Notes: a model not told the origin generated them from the sequence alone. A stretch of 64,000 bases of DNA from Variovorax atrisoli 110B (GCF_000382045.1 NZ_KB907454.1:342259-406258); one strand, 5' to 3'; counted from the first letter of the stretch, positions 1-9,568 are shown. Translations and numbers: made by a program.

Positions 1-732
1 TCGGTGTCCTTCATCGATGCCCGGCAGGGCTGGGCCGCGGGCCACTGGGGTGTGATCTTGCACACCACGGACGGGGGCGAGACCTGGCAGGTGCAGCGCA
101 GCGATGCGGCGCAGGACCGCCCGCTCTTCGCCGTGCACTTCTTCGACGAGAAGCAGGGCGTCGCCGTGGGCCTGTGGTCGCTGGTGTTGCGCACCGAGGA
201 CGGCGGCGAACACTGGCAGCCCGTCGAACTGGCGCCGCCAGAGGGTGGCAAGCGCGCCGACCTCAACCTGTTCGGGCTGTTCGCCGATGCGCGCGGTCAG
301 CTGTTCGCCCCGGGCGAGCGCGGCATGGTGCTGCGCTCGGACGACAAGGGCCGCAGCTGGAAGTACATGAAGACCGGCTATGCGGGCTCCTTCTGGAGCG
401 GCATCGCAGCCCCCAGCGGCGGCCTGCTGGTGGCGGGGCTGCGTGGCTCGATGTACCGCAGCGTCGACGACGGTGGCAGCTGGCAGCGCGTGGACACGCA
501 CACGGAGTCGTCCATCACCGCGCTTGCCCGCGCCGGCAAGAAGATCGTCGGTGTTGGCCTCGACGGCCTGGTGTTAAGCAGCGAAGACGGCGGTGTGAGC
601 TTCACCGCCAGCACGCGCGAAGACCGCCTGCCTCTGACGAGCGTGGCGCTGGGCGATCAGGGCGGTGCGACGTTGTATTCGCGCCAGGGCGTGGTGGCAG
701 CCGCCGGTGCCAAGGAACCGTCGGCGCGCTGA
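1..732 (+). CDS. YCF48/BNR-type beta-propeller protein, C-terminal part (5' end outside window)
   Basis: The reading frame is open from the first base, so the true start lies upstream of the window. The visible 240 or so residues repeat a propeller blade pattern with Asp-box-like turns (TTDGGETW, TEDGGEHW, SDDKGRSW, SVDDGGSW, SSEDGGVSF) at roughly 40-residue spacing, as in YCF48/photosystem-stability-factor-like and BNR-repeat proteins. In Burkholderiales such proteins often accompany RND/MMPL-type exporters and outer-membrane proteins in catabolic loci; that context lies off the left edge and is inferred. The gene converges on the nitroreductase gene, with 27 bases between the two stops. A second unrelated-in-detail propeller gene (8506-9543) lies in the facing operon. 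The exact substrate or partner is unknown. Confidence 0.8.
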   Translation, partial: SVSFIDARQGWAAGHWGVILHTTDGGETWQVQRSDAAQDRPLFAVHFFDEKQGVAVGLWSLVLRTEDGGEHWQPVELAPPEGGKRADLNLFGLFADARGQLFAPGERGMVLRSDDKGRSWKYMKTGYAGSFWSGIAAPSGGLLVAGLRGSMYRSVDDGGSWQRVDTHTESSITALARAGKKIVGVGLDGLVLSSEDGGVSFTASTREDRLPLTSVALGDQGGATLYSRQGVVAAAGAKEPSAR

Positions 733-759
733 GCGCCGCGGACCCGGCAGGAACGCAGG

Positions 760-1350
760 CTACTGGCGGAACACGCCCTCGGCGGCCGTCTCGGCGAGCG
801 CCCGTCGATCATTGGGCGTCTCGAGCTTGCGCACGCCGTCGGGCAGCACGGCCGGATCGCCTTTCCTGCCGACGGCCACGACCGTCTCGATGGCATAGCC
901 CTGCGGCAGCTGGATCGCAGCGCGCAGCTTTTCGGCATCGAAGCCGGCCATCGCATGCGCCGACCAGCCCGACAGCGTGGCCTGGAACGCGAGGCTGGCC
1001 CAGGCGGCGCCGGCATCGAAGGAGTGCCACTGGTTGGGGGCGGCCTCGGTGCGCCCCGGGAACAGGGCCTCGCGCTGCGAGACCACCACCACCAGCGCGG
1101 CGGCGCGCTTCGTCCACATCTGGTTGAACTCGACGAGGCTGTCGAAGATGGGCTGCCACGCGGGCGTGTCGCGGCGCGCGTAGATGAAGCGCCAGGGCTG
1201 CACGTTGTACGCCGAGGGCGCCCAGCGGGCCGCTTCGAGCAGGCTCATGAGCGCGGGTTCGGCGATGGTCTCTTCGGCGAAGGCGCGCGGCGACCACCGG
1301 TTGGTGAACAGCGGGTCGATGGGATGGGCGGATTGGCGGGGATTGTTCAT
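760..1350 (-). CDS. Nitroreductase family protein
   Basis: A 196-residue protein of the FMN-dependent nitroreductase superfamily, normally catalysing NAD(P)H-dependent reduction of nitro groups, quinones or related electrophiles in the cytoplasm. Visible family features are the N-terminal RWSPRAF segment (FMN phosphate contact region in this family), the RWAPSAYNVQPWRFIY stretch that forms the flavin-binding core, and a C-terminal VAVGRKGD segment. Length matches the small single-domain class. The reading frame is open further upstream, but ATG 1350 is chosen because GGAG lies 6 bases before it and similarity begins there. It is the last gene of the long minus-strand catabolic operon, separated from the upstream dehydrogenase by 115 bases containing a small hairpin, so its level could be reduced relative to the rest. 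Confidence 0.88.
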   Translation of the reverse strand: MNNPRQSAHPIDPLFTNRWSPRAFAEETIAEPALMSLLEAARWAPSAYNVQPWRFIYARRDTPAWQPIFDSLVEFNQMWTKRAAALVVVVSQREALFPGRTEAAPNQWHSFDAGAAWASLAFQATLSGWSAHAMAGFDAEKLRAAIQLPQGYAIETVVAVGRKGDPAVLPDGVRKLETPNDRRALAETAAEGVFRQ

Positions 1351-1381
1351 TGAAGACTCCAGGGAGACGATGAAAGAAGAT

Positions 1382-1399
1382 GCGGCACGCCGGTGCCGC
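1382..1399 (-). terminator. GC-rich hairpin between dehydrogenase and nitroreductase genes
   Basis: Perfect 7-bp arms, GCGGCAC (1382-1388) and GTGCCGC (1393-1399), with a 4-base loop. On the minus strand the hairpin follows the aldehyde dehydrogenase stop and is trailed by a pyrimidine-rich ATCTTCTTTC stretch rather than a clean U tract. It may be a weak terminator or attenuator that tunes the last gene of the operon; it could equally be an RNA-stability hairpin. Confidence 0.35.
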
Positions 1400-1465
1400 G
1401 CAGAGGTGCGCCGCGAAGTTGCCGCGCGAAAAACACGAAGAACGCGAAGGCGCTTCAGCCGGGCA

Positions 1466-2917
1466 TCAGGCGATGCCGGCCATGTTGATGTACTTGATGA
1501 CCAGGTAGTCCTCGATGCCGTGGCGCGAGCCCTCGCGGCCGAGGCCCGACTGCTTGACGCCGCCGAAGGGCGCGACCTCGTTGCTGATGAGGCCGGTGTT
1601 GACGCCGACCATGCCGTACTCCAGCTGCTCGGCCACGCGCCAGACGCGGCCCAGGTCGCGGGCGTAGAAGTAGCTCGCCAGGCCGAACTCGGTGTCGTTG
1701 GCCATGCGAACGACCTCTGACTCGTCACGGAAACGGAAGAGCGGCGCAAGGGGACCGAAGGTTTCTTCGCGCGCCACCGTCATCGCCTGCGTCACGCCGG
1801 TCAGCACGGTGGGTTCGAAGAAGCTGCCGCCCAGCGCATGGCGGCGTCCGCCGCTGAGCACCTGTGCGCCTTTTGCCATTGCGTCGGCCAGGTGCTCCTC
1901 CACCTTGCGCACGGCGGCCTCGTCGATCAGCGGGCCGATGCGCACGCCCTCCTGGTCGCCGGGGCCGACCTTCAGCGCGCGCAGCGCCTCGGCCAGCTTC
2001 TGCGCGAAGGCGTCGTAGACGCGCTCGTGCACGTACAACCTGTTGGCGCACACGCAGGTCTGGCCGGCATTGCGGAATTTCGAAATGATCGCGCCCTCGA
2101 CCGCCGCGTCCAGGTCTGCGTCGTCGAAGACGATGAAGGGCGCGTTGCCGCCCAGCTCCATCGACACCTTCTTGACGGTGGCCGCCGTCTGTTGCATCAG
2201 CAGCCGCCCCACCTCGGTGGAGCCGGTGAAGCTGAGCTTGCGCACCACGGGGTTGGTCGCCAGCTCGGTGCCGATGTCGCCGGCGGATCCGGTCACCACC
2301 GACAGCACGCCCGCGGGCACGCCGGCGCGTTCGGCCAGCACCGCCAGTGCCAGTGCCGTGAGCGGCGTCTGGCTCGCAGGCTTGACCACCATCGTGCAGC
2401 CGGCCGCGAGCGCGGGGCCGGCCTTGCGCGTGATCATCGCCGCAGGGAAGTTCCATGGCGTGATGGCTGCGCACACGCCGACCGGCTCGCGCACGACCAC
2501 GATGCGCTGCGAGGCCACGGGCGAAGGAATAGTCTCGCCATACACGCGCTTGGCTTCTTCGCCGAACCACTGAATGAAGGAGGCCGCATAGGCGATCTCG
2601 CCGCGCGCTTCCGCCAGCGGCTTGCCCTGCTCGGCCGTCATGATGCGCGCCAGGTCTTCCTGGTTCTGCAGGATGAGCGCGTGCCAGCGCGCGAGGATGG
2701 CCGAGCGCTCGTGCGCGGTGCGGCGGCGCCACTGCGGCCAGGCGGCTTCTGCTGCCTCAATGGCGCGTCGCGTGGCGGCGGCGTCCAGCCGGGGCACGTG
2801 CGCGATCAGCGCGCCGGTGGCGGGGTTGGTGACGGCGATGGTCCGCTCGGCGGATATCCATTCGCCCGCCACCAGGCATTGCTCGCGCAGCAGCGAGGGG
2901 TCGTCGAGAGTCAGCAT
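1466..2917 (-). CDS. gabD: NAD(P)-dependent succinate-semialdehyde dehydrogenase (GabD-like)
   Basis: A 483-residue aldehyde dehydrogenase close in size and sequence pattern to E. coli GabD. It would oxidise succinate semialdehyde, or a similar short aldehyde, to the acid. The ITPWNFP motif at about 152-158 marks the cofactor site; the general base Glu254 is in SMELGGNAP and the nucleophile Cys288 in GQTCVCANR, the same positions as in E. coli GabD. KQSGLGREG near the C terminus is also typical of this group. It lies 11 bases downstream of a second aldehyde dehydrogenase gene in the same operon, so the pathway probably has two aldehyde oxidation steps or two alternative aldehydes. The assignment to succinate semialdehyde specifically is by family resemblance, not by proof of substrate. 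Confidence 0.88.
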   Translation of the reverse strand: MLTLDDPSLLREQCLVAGEWISAERTIAVTNPATGALIAHVPRLDAAATRRAIEAAEAAWPQWRRRTAHERSAILARWHALILQNQEDLARIMTAEQGKPLAEARGEIAYAASFIQWFGEEAKRVYGETIPSPVASQRIVVVREPVGVCAAITPWNFPAAMITRKAGPALAAGCTMVVKPASQTPLTALALAVLAERAGVPAGVLSVVTGSAGDIGTELATNPVVRKLSFTGSTEVGRLLMQQTAATVKKVSMELGGNAPFIVFDDADLDAAVEGAIISKFRNAGQTCVCANRLYVHERVYDAFAQKLAEALRALKVGPGDQEGVRIGPLIDEAAVRKVEEHLADAMAKGAQVLSGGRRHALGGSFFEPTVLTGVTQAMTVAREETFGPLAPLFRFRDESEVVRMANDTEFGLASYFYARDLGRVWRVAEQLEYGMVGVNTGLISNEVAPFGGVKQSGLGREGSRHGIEDYLVIKYINMAGIA

Positions 2918-2928
2918 GGGGTTCCGAT

Positions 2929-4356
2929 TCAGATCTGTGTGATGAGCTTGGTACTGAGAAAAGTGTCGAAGGACTCCGTGCCGCCTTCGCTGCCAAAGCC
3001 GCTGTCCTTCACACCGCCGAAGGGCAGCTCCGGATGCGCCATGCCCGAATGGTTGATGTTCACCATACCGGCCTCAAGGCCGTCGCCCACGCGGGTCGCG
3101 GTTTGCAGCGAACGGGTAAAGACATAGCTCGCCAGACCGAAGGGCAATGCATTGGCCTGCTGCAGCGCCTCTTCGACGGTGTCGAAGCGCGACAGCGCGG
3201 CGATGGGGCCGAATGGCTCTTCGTGCATCACGCGCGCATCGGCGGGCACGTTGGCCAGCAGCGTCGGCGCATGGAAGTGGCCTTGCACTCCGATGCGTGT
3301 GCCGCCCGACAGCATCTCGGCGCCGCGCGTGCGGGCGTCCTCGACCAACGTCTGCACGGCCTGGAAGCGGCGCTCGTGGATCAGCGGGCCCATCTGCACG
3401 CCATCCTCCAGACCGTGGCCCACCTTCACCGCGCCCAGCGCATCGGCGAAGGCTGCGGCAAAGCGGTCGTGCACGCCCGACTGCACATGGAAGCGCGTCG
3501 GCGACACACAGACCTGGCCGGCGTTGCGCGTCTTCAGCCGCACCAGCAAGGCCACGGCGGCGTCCACGTCGGCATCGTCGAAGACCAGCACCGGCGCATG
3601 GCCGCCCAGCTCCATCGTCATGCGCTTCATGTGCTGGCCAGCCAGCGCGGCCAGCTGCCGGCCCACCGGCACCGAGCCGGTGAAGGAGACCACGCGCACC
3701 AGCGGCGACTCGATGAGCTGGCGCGAGATGTCCGCCGGCACGCCCCACAGCAGGTTGAACACGCCCGGTGGCAGGCCCGCATCGTGAAAGAGCCGCGCCA
3801 TGGCCACCAGCGCGCTGGGCGATTCTTCCGGCCCCTTGAGCACGATGGGGCAGCCAGCCGCGATGGCGGCGGCGGCCTTCTTCATCGCCTGGCCGAAGGG
3901 AAAGTTCCACGGGCTGAAGGCGGCGCACACGCCCACCGGCTCGCGCACCACCAGCTGGCGCACGCCGGGCTGGCGTGCGGACACTACGCGGCCGTAGACG
4001 CGGCGGCCCTCCTCCGCGTGCCACTCGATGTGCTCCGCGGCGTTCATCACCTCGGCCACGGCGTCGGCCAGTGGCTTGCCGTTGTCCAGCGTCATGGCGC
4101 GGCCGATCTCCGGCGCGCGCTCGCGCGCCAGCGCGGCCACGCGGCGCAGCAGGTCCGAGCGTTCGAGCGGCGACACGCGCCGCCAGCCGGCGAAGGCCGC
4201 ATGGGCGGCCTGCACGGCGGCCTCGACGTCTTCGGCCTCGGCCCATGGCAGCAGGCCCAGCGGCTGCAGCGTTGCGGGATCGTGCACGGCCTGTGTGCGC
4301 CGGCCCTGCGCGTCGATGAAGCGGCCGGCGATATAGAGCGAGAGTTCTGGGTACAT
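2929..4356 (-). CDS. NAD-dependent aldehyde dehydrogenase
   Basis: A 475-residue ALDH-superfamily enzyme. FSPWNFPFG (about 147-155) and SFTGS mark the Rossmann cofactor site, Glu249 in TMELGGHAP is the general base, and Cys283 in [10 protein letters not shown] is the nucleophile. The cofactor-site sequence KGPEESP resembles NAD-preferring members and differs from the adjacent GabD-like paralogue (KPASQTP), so the two are distinct subfamilies rather than a recent duplication. The frame is open upstream for another 57 codons, but that segment is arginine/proline-rich and lacks similarity; ATG 4356 matches the usual family start. The gene sits 49 bases after the flavin hydroxylase gene in the operon and presumably oxidises an aldehyde intermediate of the same pathway; the substrate is not evident. 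Confidence 0.88.
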   Translation of the reverse strand: MYPELSLYIAGRFIDAQGRRTQAVHDPATLQPLGLLPWAEAEDVEAAVQAAHAAFAGWRRVSPLERSDLLRRVAALARERAPEIGRAMTLDNGKPLADAVAEVMNAAEHIEWHAEEGRRVYGRVVSARQPGVRQLVVREPVGVCAAFSPWNFPFGQAMKKAAAAIAAGCPIVLKGPEESPSALVAMARLFHDAGLPPGVFNLLWGVPADISRQLIESPLVRVVSFTGSVPVGRQLAALAGQHMKRMTMELGGHAPVLVFDDADVDAAVALLVRLKTRNAGQVCVSPTRFHVQSGVHDRFAAAFADALGAVKVGHGLEDGVQMGPLIHERRFQAVQTLVEDARTRGAEMLSGGTRIGVQGHFHAPTLLANVPADARVMHEEPFGPIAALSRFDTVEEALQQANALPFGLASYVFTRSLQTATRVGDGLEAGMVNINHSGMAHPELPFGGVKDSGFGSEGGTESFDTFLSTKLITQI

Positions 4357-4405
4357 GGTGAGAGGGCCCGCTTCGCGGGTGTTTGGGCGCGGTTCGCGCG
4401 AGGCT

Positions 4406-6088
4406 TCAGGCCGCCAGGGCCTCGGCCTGCACGAGGGATTGATTGGCTGCAGCCTGCGGCTGCGCCTTGTCGTCGGGGGCCAGCACGGCATCGCAGAAGC
4501 TGCCCAGTTCGGCCGCGGCGTCGGCACGGCGGCCTACGGCGGCGATGAAGCGGTCGGGGCGGATCAGCACCCAGTCCACGTCCTTGCCGTGGAACCAGAA
4601 ATGCAGCGTGTTCTCCAGGTCCTCTATCACCGTGCCCGAAAGCTGCCCGGGCATCGGCGAGCCGGCCTCGTTGCCCATGCTGCGCGAGCGCACAGCCACA
4701 TAGTGGTCGCAGCCCAGCCGGGCGAGCTGCGCGTGCAGCGCGGCGGGCGCGCCGGCCAGCGCATCGCAGCGCCAGCTCAGCAGCGCGAAGCGCGCACCGA
4801 CCACGTCGTCGAGCTTCTGCGGCAGGCCGCGCTCGCGCTCCACGTTGGGCTGGATGAACATGCGGCCCACGAGCGCGTCGCGCCCGACCACGCCGCTGTT
4901 GCGCACGATGCCCTTCGCGAAGCGCGGCATGGGCTTGAACTTCATTTGCAGCACGTAGTCGCGCATCTTCGGAATGTTCCGGATCGCCATGAAGAAGCGA
5001 TCACGCGCCCAGGCCAGCAGCGGGTTGCGCTGCGACAGCACGGCGCCGAAGGCGTCGGCCAGGTCGATCATGGCCTTGGCATGGCCATGGCGCTCGTCGT
5101 GGTAGCTGGCCAGCAGCTCGGGCCGCAGCCGGCCCTGGAGGATCCAGGCGAGCTTCCAGCCCAGGTTGAACGCATCGCGCAGGCCGGCGTTGAGGCCCTG
5201 GCCGATCCACGGCGGCGTGATGTGCGCGGCATCGCCCGCCAGGCAGACGCGCCCCGCGACGAAGCTGCCCGCGACGCGCGAGTTGTGGGTGTAGACGCGC
5301 GCCCGGATCACATTCAGCGCCGCCGGGTCGGCCACGTGCCGGCCCAGCAGCTCGCTCACCTTGTCAGGCGCGAGCATCTGCTCGCCGTCCTCCCCGGGAA
5401 AGAGCATGAACTCCCAGCGCCGCAGCCCATAGGGCAGGCGCAGGCAGACATAGGGGCGATCGGGTTCGCAGTGCAGCGCGGTGTAGGGCGCGTCGAGCGG
5501 ATCCTGGTCACATTCGATCACCACCCACTTGGCCGGGTGGGTGCGCCCCTCGTAGGACAGCCCCAGCATCTCGCGCACCGCGCTGCGCCCGCCGTCGCAG
5601 GCCACTGCGTAGGCGGCGCGCACCTGTTGCTCGGCGCCGGCCTCATCGCGCAGGGTGGCGGTGACGCCTGCCTCGTTCTGCACCAGGCCCACCAGCTCCA
5701 GGCCGAGCCGCAGCTGCACGTGGTCGAAGCGCGCCAGGCCGCGGCGCAGCGTCTTCTCACCCAGGGGCTGCGAGAACAGGTTGCGGCGGAACCAGCCGAA
5801 CTCGCGCGTGCTGGGCAGGATCTCGGCGAAGCATTGCTTGCGCGCGGTGTACATGCGCATGGGCACGTTCTGGATCATGTCGCGCAGCATCTCCTCGGCG
5901 AGGCCGGTGGCCTGGAAGGTGCGCAGGGCCTCGTCGTCCAGCCCCACCGCGCGCGGAAAGTCGAACACCGCCGTGCTGCGCTCGACCACCAGGGTCTGCA
6001 CGCCATAGGTCCCCAGCAGGTTGGCCAGCGTCACGCCGACCGGGCCGGCGCCGATGATGAGGACGGGGGCTTCCACCGAAGCGCTCAT
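4406..6088 (-). CDS. FAD-dependent aromatic hydroxylase, 3-(3-hydroxyphenyl)propionate hydroxylase (MhpA)-like
   Basis: A 560-residue class A flavoprotein monooxygenase of the PHBH/MhpA type, which uses NAD(P)H and O2 to hydroxylate a phenolic ring. Visible motifs are the N-terminal dinucleotide fold [12 protein letters not shown] (about 10-21), the DG motif [12 protein letters not shown] near residue 168, and the GD motif [19 protein letters not shown] that contacts both FAD and substrate region. The length, the [21 protein letters not shown] stretch and the long C-terminal thioredoxin-like region match MhpA-type enzymes. ATG 6088 is chosen because the Rossmann motif follows directly. It is the likely entry enzyme of the operon. 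The actual substrate could be a hydroxyphenylpropionate, a resorcinol-like or another phenolic acid. Confidence 0.85.
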   Translation of the reverse strand: MSASVEAPVLIIGAGPVGVTLANLLGTYGVQTLVVERSTAVFDFPRAVGLDDEALRTFQATGLAEEMLRDMIQNVPMRMYTARKQCFAEILPSTREFGWFRRNLFSQPLGEKTLRRGLARFDHVQLRLGLELVGLVQNEAGVTATLRDEAGAEQQVRAAYAVACDGGRSAVREMLGLSYEGRTHPAKWVVIECDQDPLDAPYTALHCEPDRPYVCLRLPYGLRRWEFMLFPGEDGEQMLAPDKVSELLGRHVADPAALNVIRARVYTHNSRVAGSFVAGRVCLAGDAAHITPPWIGQGLNAGLRDAFNLGWKLAWILQGRLRPELLASYHDERHGHAKAMIDLADAFGAVLSQRNPLLAWARDRFFMAIRNIPKMRDYVLQMKFKPMPRFAKGIVRNSGVVGRDALVGRMFIQPNVERERGLPQKLDDVVGARFALLSWRCDALAGAPAALHAQLARLGCDHYVAVRSRSMGNEAGSPMPGQLSGTVIEDLENTLHFWFHGKDVDWVLIRPDRFIAAVGRRADAAAELGSFCDAVLAPDDKAQPQAAANQSLVQAEALAA

Positions 6089-6135
6089 GAAAACTCCTTG
6101 GGACTTGGACGGGAAAGGCGGCCTGCGCGAGCGCC

Positions 6136-6432
6136 TCAGGCGGCCGAGAGCAGCCGGCTCTCCTGGCGCACCAGCAGATGCCGCACCTGCTTTCGGAATT
6201 CGGCGAAGGCCGAGTCGGCCATCAGCGCGGCACGGCGGCGCGCGCGTTCGTCGAGGCTGTCGAAAGCCCAGTGGAAGACCAACTGGTTGATGTCGCCGCT
6301 CTCCGGTGTCATCAACGCCACCAGCTGCCCGAGCGTGCGGATCTGCAGCTCGCGGCCGCACTCGTTGTAGATGCGCAGGTAGTCGCGCACGCCGCCGGGC
6401 ACGAGGGTGTAGGTTCTGAGTTCGTGGATCAT
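6136..6432 (-). CDS. NIPSNAP family protein
   Basis: A 98-residue protein starting MIHELRTYTL and continuing with a dimeric alpha/beta-barrel pattern, characteristic of bacterial NIPSNAP domain proteins. Small NIPSNAP proteins recur in aromatic and terpenoid catabolic operons, where some relatives act as small decarboxylases, isomerases or monooxygenase-like helpers; no catalytic residues can be assigned here. Its ATG overlaps the stop of the preceding alpha/beta hydrolase gene by 4 bases (ATGA), which indicates translational coupling and supports a shared pathway role. The length is normal for single-domain members. Confidence 0.82.
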   Translation of the reverse strand: MIHELRTYTLVPGGVRDYLRIYNECGRELQIRTLGQLVALMTPESGDINQLVFHWAFDSLDERARRRAALMADSAFAEFRKQVRHLLVRQESRLLSAA

Positions 6433-7301
6433 GGATTGGACTGGCCCGCTGCGGCCGCCTCGGGCCGCTTCAGGAAGGTGGTGACGGCCTCGGCGAAGAG
6501 CGCCGGCTGGTCGTCGTGGACGTAGTGGCCCGCATCGGGAATCTCGCGCGTGGAGATGCGCGGATTGAGCGTGCGCATGTGCTCGGCCATGGCCGGCTGG
6601 AGGTAGTCGGAGCGACCGCCGCGCACCACGAGGGTCTCGCACTGCAGCTGCTTCACATAGGCGGCGAGGTCCACCTGACGGGTGGGGTCCGGGTTCAGGC
6701 GCGTGGCGGCGATGCCCGCATGGTCGTAGCGCCAGGTGAAGCCACCGCCGCTCATGGGCTTGAGCATGCTCTGCAGCCGCTGCTGGCGCGCTTCCTCCGT
6801 CACCGTGGGGCGCAGCGCGCGCATGAACGCGGCGGCTTCGTCCCAGGAAGCGAAGGCGGTGGGCGTGCTCGCCAGTTCTCTGCGGATGCGGGTGGCACCG
6901 TCGCTGGCGTCGAATGCACCGGGGCCGGCGTCCTCGATCACCAGCCGGCGAACCTGGCCGGTATGCCGCGCGGCGTACACGATGGCGTTGATGCCGCCCA
7001 TCGAATGGCCGAGCAGGTCGAAACGCTGCAGGTTCAACTGCGCCACCAGCGCCTCGATGTCGGCGACGTAGGTGTCGATGTAGTAGTCGTGCCTTGGGTC
7101 CCAGTCGGTCTCGCCGCGGCCGCGCTGGTCAATGGCGATCACGCGGAACCCGGGCTGCAGCGTCGCCGCGATGCCCACGAAGGTCTCGGCATAGCCGCGG
7201 ATGCCATGCAGCATCAGCACCGGCCAAGCATCGGGCTCGCCCCATTCGGTGACGTGGAAGCCCAGGCCGTCGTGGCTCAGGCGGTAATCGCGGCGCTGCA
7301 T
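6429..7301 (-). CDS. Alpha/beta fold hydrolase, candidate C-C bond hydrolase
   Basis: A 290-residue alpha/beta hydrolase. The oxyanion-hole segment MLHGIRGYAET (about 30-40), the nucleophile elbow GHSMGG with Ser100, a DQRGRGET loop near 58-65 and the C-terminal catalytic His259 in DAGHYVHDD complete a recognisable active site. MhpC/BphD-type meta-cleavage product hydrolases and carboxylesterases share this arrangement. Its operon position next to a VOC dioxygenase-like gene and a flavin hydroxylase favours hydrolysis of a ring-cleavage product, but esterase or lactonase activity is possible. ATG 7301 is preferred over upstream in-frame codons because similarity starts at residue 3. The 3' end overlaps the NIPSNAP start by 4 bases. 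Confidence 0.85.
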   Translation of the reverse strand: MQRRDYRLSHDGLGFHVTEWGEPDAWPVLMLHGIRGYAETFVGIAATLQPGFRVIAIDQRGRGETDWDPRHDYYIDTYVADIEALVAQLNLQRFDLLGHSMGGINAIVYAARHTGQVRRLVIEDAGPGAFDASDGATRIRRELASTPTAFASWDEAAAFMRALRPTVTEEARQQRLQSMLKPMSGGGFTWRYDHAGIAATRLNPDPTRQVDLAAYVKQLQCETLVVRGGRSDYLQPAMAEHMRTLNPRISTREIPDAGHYVHDDQPALFAEAVTTFLKRPEAAAAGQSNP

Positions 7302-7321
7302 ATGCGTTGCTCCGGCGGCGT

Positions 7322-7924
7322 TCAGACGAGGCCGTCCTCGCCCTTGATCTCCGAGGCCTTCAGGCCGCCCAGGCGCGCGTTGAGCCGCCCGCGCGTGGCG
7401 AAGGCCCAGATCAGCACCACTTCGTCGCGGTTGGGGCCGTCGCCGAACATGGCCGAGACGGTGTCGTAGTGCGAGCGAACGTACAGCGCATCCTTGTGCG
7501 CCAGCGGAATGTCGATGATGGTGCCGGGCCCGCCGCGCTTGCCGGTGGAAGGCACCCACGACTTGCCGCCGCCCACGCCTTCACGCACCGGGTTGGCTGC
7601 GGGGTTGGTCAGCAGCGCGTTGCCGTGCTCGTATTCGCCGTCGATGCCCACCAGGCAGGCCTTGCCGTAGCTCTCGATGGCTTGCCCGCCCGTGGCCTCG
7701 CGGATGCGGCGGCCGAACTCCTTGCCCAGCTCGGGCGAGGGCGCGATCCAGGACGACAGGTCTTCGACGTAGCGGCCCGCGAACGGGTTGCGCAGGCAGG
7801 CGGCGATGACGATCTTGCGCAGCGGCTCGCCGTCTGCGGGCGCGCCTGTCTCGCCGGCCAGGGTGTCCTCGATCTGGAGGTACCACTTGCGGATGTGGAA
7901 GGCGCTGAGGTCGGGGTTGCTCAT
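7322..7924 (-). CDS. Amino acid synthesis family protein (AA_synth/DUF1185)
   Basis: A 200-residue protein recognisable as the AA_synth (formerly DUF1185) family from the IRKWYLQIEDT N terminus, the AACLRNPFAGRY segment, and the YGKACLVGIDGEYEHGNALL and KRGGPGTIIDIPLAHKDA stretches. The family has a chorismate-mutase-like fold in a solved structure and its reaction is unclear; the name does not imply a proven role in amino acid synthesis. Family members occur repeatedly next to flavin-dependent hydroxylases and hydrolases in Burkholderiales, in line with a catabolic function here. It lies 20 bases upstream of the hydrolase gene and 55 bases after the VOC protein gene. Confidence 0.85.
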   Translation of the reverse strand: MSNPDLSAFHIRKWYLQIEDTLAGETGAPADGEPLRKIVIAACLRNPFAGRYVEDLSSWIAPSPELGKEFGRRIREATGGQAIESYGKACLVGIDGEYEHGNALLTNPAANPVREGVGGGKSWVPSTGKRGGPGTIIDIPLAHKDALYVRSHYDTVSAMFGDGPNRDEVVLIWAFATRGRLNARLGGLKASEIKGEDGLV

Positions 7925-7979
7925 GGTGATTGTGTCCAGGAATGGGAGTGGATGGGATGGATGTGTAGCAGGCAGTCGC

Positions 7980-8489
7980 TCACAGCGGTTGCAGGTCCAA
8001 GGCGTTGCTGGGCGCGTTGTATTCGCCCAGCAGGCGCTTGGCTTCCTCGTCGTCGTGGACGAGCTCAAGGAAGAACTCGAAGCGGTGGCCGTCGGGGTCG
8101 TGGAAGTACAGGCCGTAGCCGACCTTGTGGTCGGTGGTCTTGACCACCTCGACGTTCTTGCGCAGCAACATGCCGTAGAGCCGGCGCAGATCGTCCAGGC
8201 CGCCCTCGATCTCCAGGCCGTAGTGCTGCATGTTCACGGTGCCGCGGCTGGCGGCCTCGGGCTCGTCCACCTGGATGAGCGCGATGTCGTGGTGCTTCTG
8301 CCCGAAGGAGAGGAACACCCATCGCGCTCCGCGCGCCGTGACCTGCATGCCCAGCACTTCCTCGTACCAGGGGGCGGAGGCGAAGGGGTCCTTCACGAAC
8401 AGCGCCAGGTGCGTGCGGCGAATGCGCGGACGGACCTCTGCGACAGTGCTGCCGGTGACGTCGGCGTGCGAGGGGTTGCGGGTGTTCAT
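7980..8489 (-). CDS. VOC family protein, extradiol-dioxygenase/glyoxalase-like
   Basis: A 169-residue vicinal-oxygen-chelate protein with a single pair of beta-alpha-beta-beta-beta modules. Candidate metal ligands are His27 in RRTHLALFV, His89 in NMQHYGLEIE and Glu138 in HRFEFFLE, spaced as in type I extradiol dioxygenases and glyoxalases. YFHDPDGHRFEFF is the usual C-terminal signature. It is shorter than two-module extradiol dioxygenases such as BphC, so it may be a small one-domain dioxygenase, isomerase or binding protein. In the operon it is flanked by propeller and AA_synth genes, upstream of the flavin hydroxylase. Ring cleavage is an inference from context. Confidence 0.83.
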   Translation of the reverse strand: MNTRNPSHADVTGSTVAEVRPRIRRTHLALFVKDPFASAPWYEEVLGMQVTARGARWVFLSFGQKHHDIALIQVDEPEAASRGTVNMQHYGLEIEGGLDDLRRLYGMLLRKNVEVVKTTDHKVGYGLYFHDPDGHRFEFFLELVHDDEEAKRLLGEYNAPSNALDLQPL

Positions 8490-8505
8490 GGCCGGCCTCC
8501 GTGCT

Positions 8506-9543
8506 TCAGTGGATGGACTGCGGATGCGCGTGCACCGGCGCCACGAAGGGCGTCCACGCCACCGAGGTGATCTCGCTGAAGTCGCGCCACTCCTTGAACC
8601 AGCTGCGCCCGCCGTTGGTGGAGCGCAGCAGGTGGCCGTACTTGGTGCCTGCGAAGAGCAGCCCGCGGTCGCTCGGGTGCGAGCCGAAGGCCCACACGGT
8701 GGAATTGGGCGCGGTGTTCAAGAGCGTCGGCGCCCAGGTCTCGCCGCGGTCGGCCGAGCGGTAGATGCGCGTGCGCGAGCCCGGCGTGCCGTCGCCGAGG
8801 GCCAGCAGCAGTTCGCGGCCTTCGGCGTCCAGCGGCTGCACGGTGCGGGTGTAGTAAAGGCCGTCGAAGCGGTCCTTGGACGGATGGCAGACGAAGCTCC
8901 GGGCGTCGTCGACGCTTTCGCACACCGAGTTGACGGTGACCACGACGTGCTTGGCCGGCGCATCCTGCGTGGCCGGCAGCACCGAGATCGCGTGGATGTC
9001 GGAGTTGTTGATGCCGCGCCCGGGCGTGTCGATGCGCTCCCAGCTGTCGCCCGCATCGTGCGTGCGCCAGGCGCCGCCTTCTTCCACGCCGAACCAGGCT
9101 TCGCCGGCGCGCTGCGGGTGGAAGGCGATGGTGAGGATGCGCGGGCGGTGCACGCCGGAGCAGAACTCGGGCAGTTCCACGTCCAGCAGCTGCCAGCTCA
9201 GGCCGCCGTTGCGCGAGCGGTACATGCGCGCCCGCGAAGGTGCGCCGGTGCCGGCGAACACCAGCTGCGGGTCCAGCGGACTGAAGGCCAGGGCCCAGAC
9301 GGTCTGGCCATCGGCCGGCGAAGCCATGCGCTGGAAGTGCGCACCGCCGTCGATCGACAGGCAGATGCCCACGTCGGCGCCCGCCAGCACGCGGCTGGGG
9401 TCCGACGGGTCCACGGCCAGGGCGCGCACCGTGCCGTCGAATTCGATGGCCTCCTTCAGGCCCAGGCGGTGCCAGGTGGCGCCGTCGTCCACGCTGCGCA
9501 GGATGCCCTGCCCTGCCGTGCCCACGAGAATGGTTCCGTTCAT
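8506..9543 (-). CDS. BNR/sialidase-like beta-propeller protein
   Basis: A 345-residue protein built of repeated Asp-box blades: RSVDDGATW, LSIDGGAHF, RSRNGGLSW, RTHDAGDSW, RSADRGETW and RSTNGGRSW occur at regular intervals through the chain. No signal peptide is visible at ATG 9543, so it is probably cytoplasmic, or else the start is misplaced. The family includes exo-sialidase-like and VPS10-like propellers without the catalytic tyrosine/glutamate of true sialidases; enzymatic activity is not assumed. It sits between an SDR gene and the VOC protein gene with gaps of 25 and 16 bases, so it belongs to the catabolic operon. Its role there is unknown. Confidence 0.82.
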   Translation of the reverse strand: MNGTILVGTAGQGILRSVDDGATWHRLGLKEAIEFDGTVRALAVDPSDPSRVLAGADVGICLSIDGGAHFQRMASPADGQTVWALAFSPLDPQLVFAGTGAPSRARMYRSRNGGLSWQLLDVELPEFCSGVHRPRILTIAFHPQRAGEAWFGVEEGGAWRTHDAGDSWERIDTPGRGINNSDIHAISVLPATQDAPAKHVVVTVNSVCESVDDARSFVCHPSKDRFDGLYYTRTVQPLDAEGRELLLALGDGTPGSRTRIYRSADRGETWAPTLLNTAPNSTVWAFGSHPSDRGLLFAGTKYGHLLRSTNGGRSWFKEWRDFSEITSVAWTPFVAPVHAHPQSIH

Positions 9544-9568
9544 GTCTGCGACTCCTTGGATGGATGGC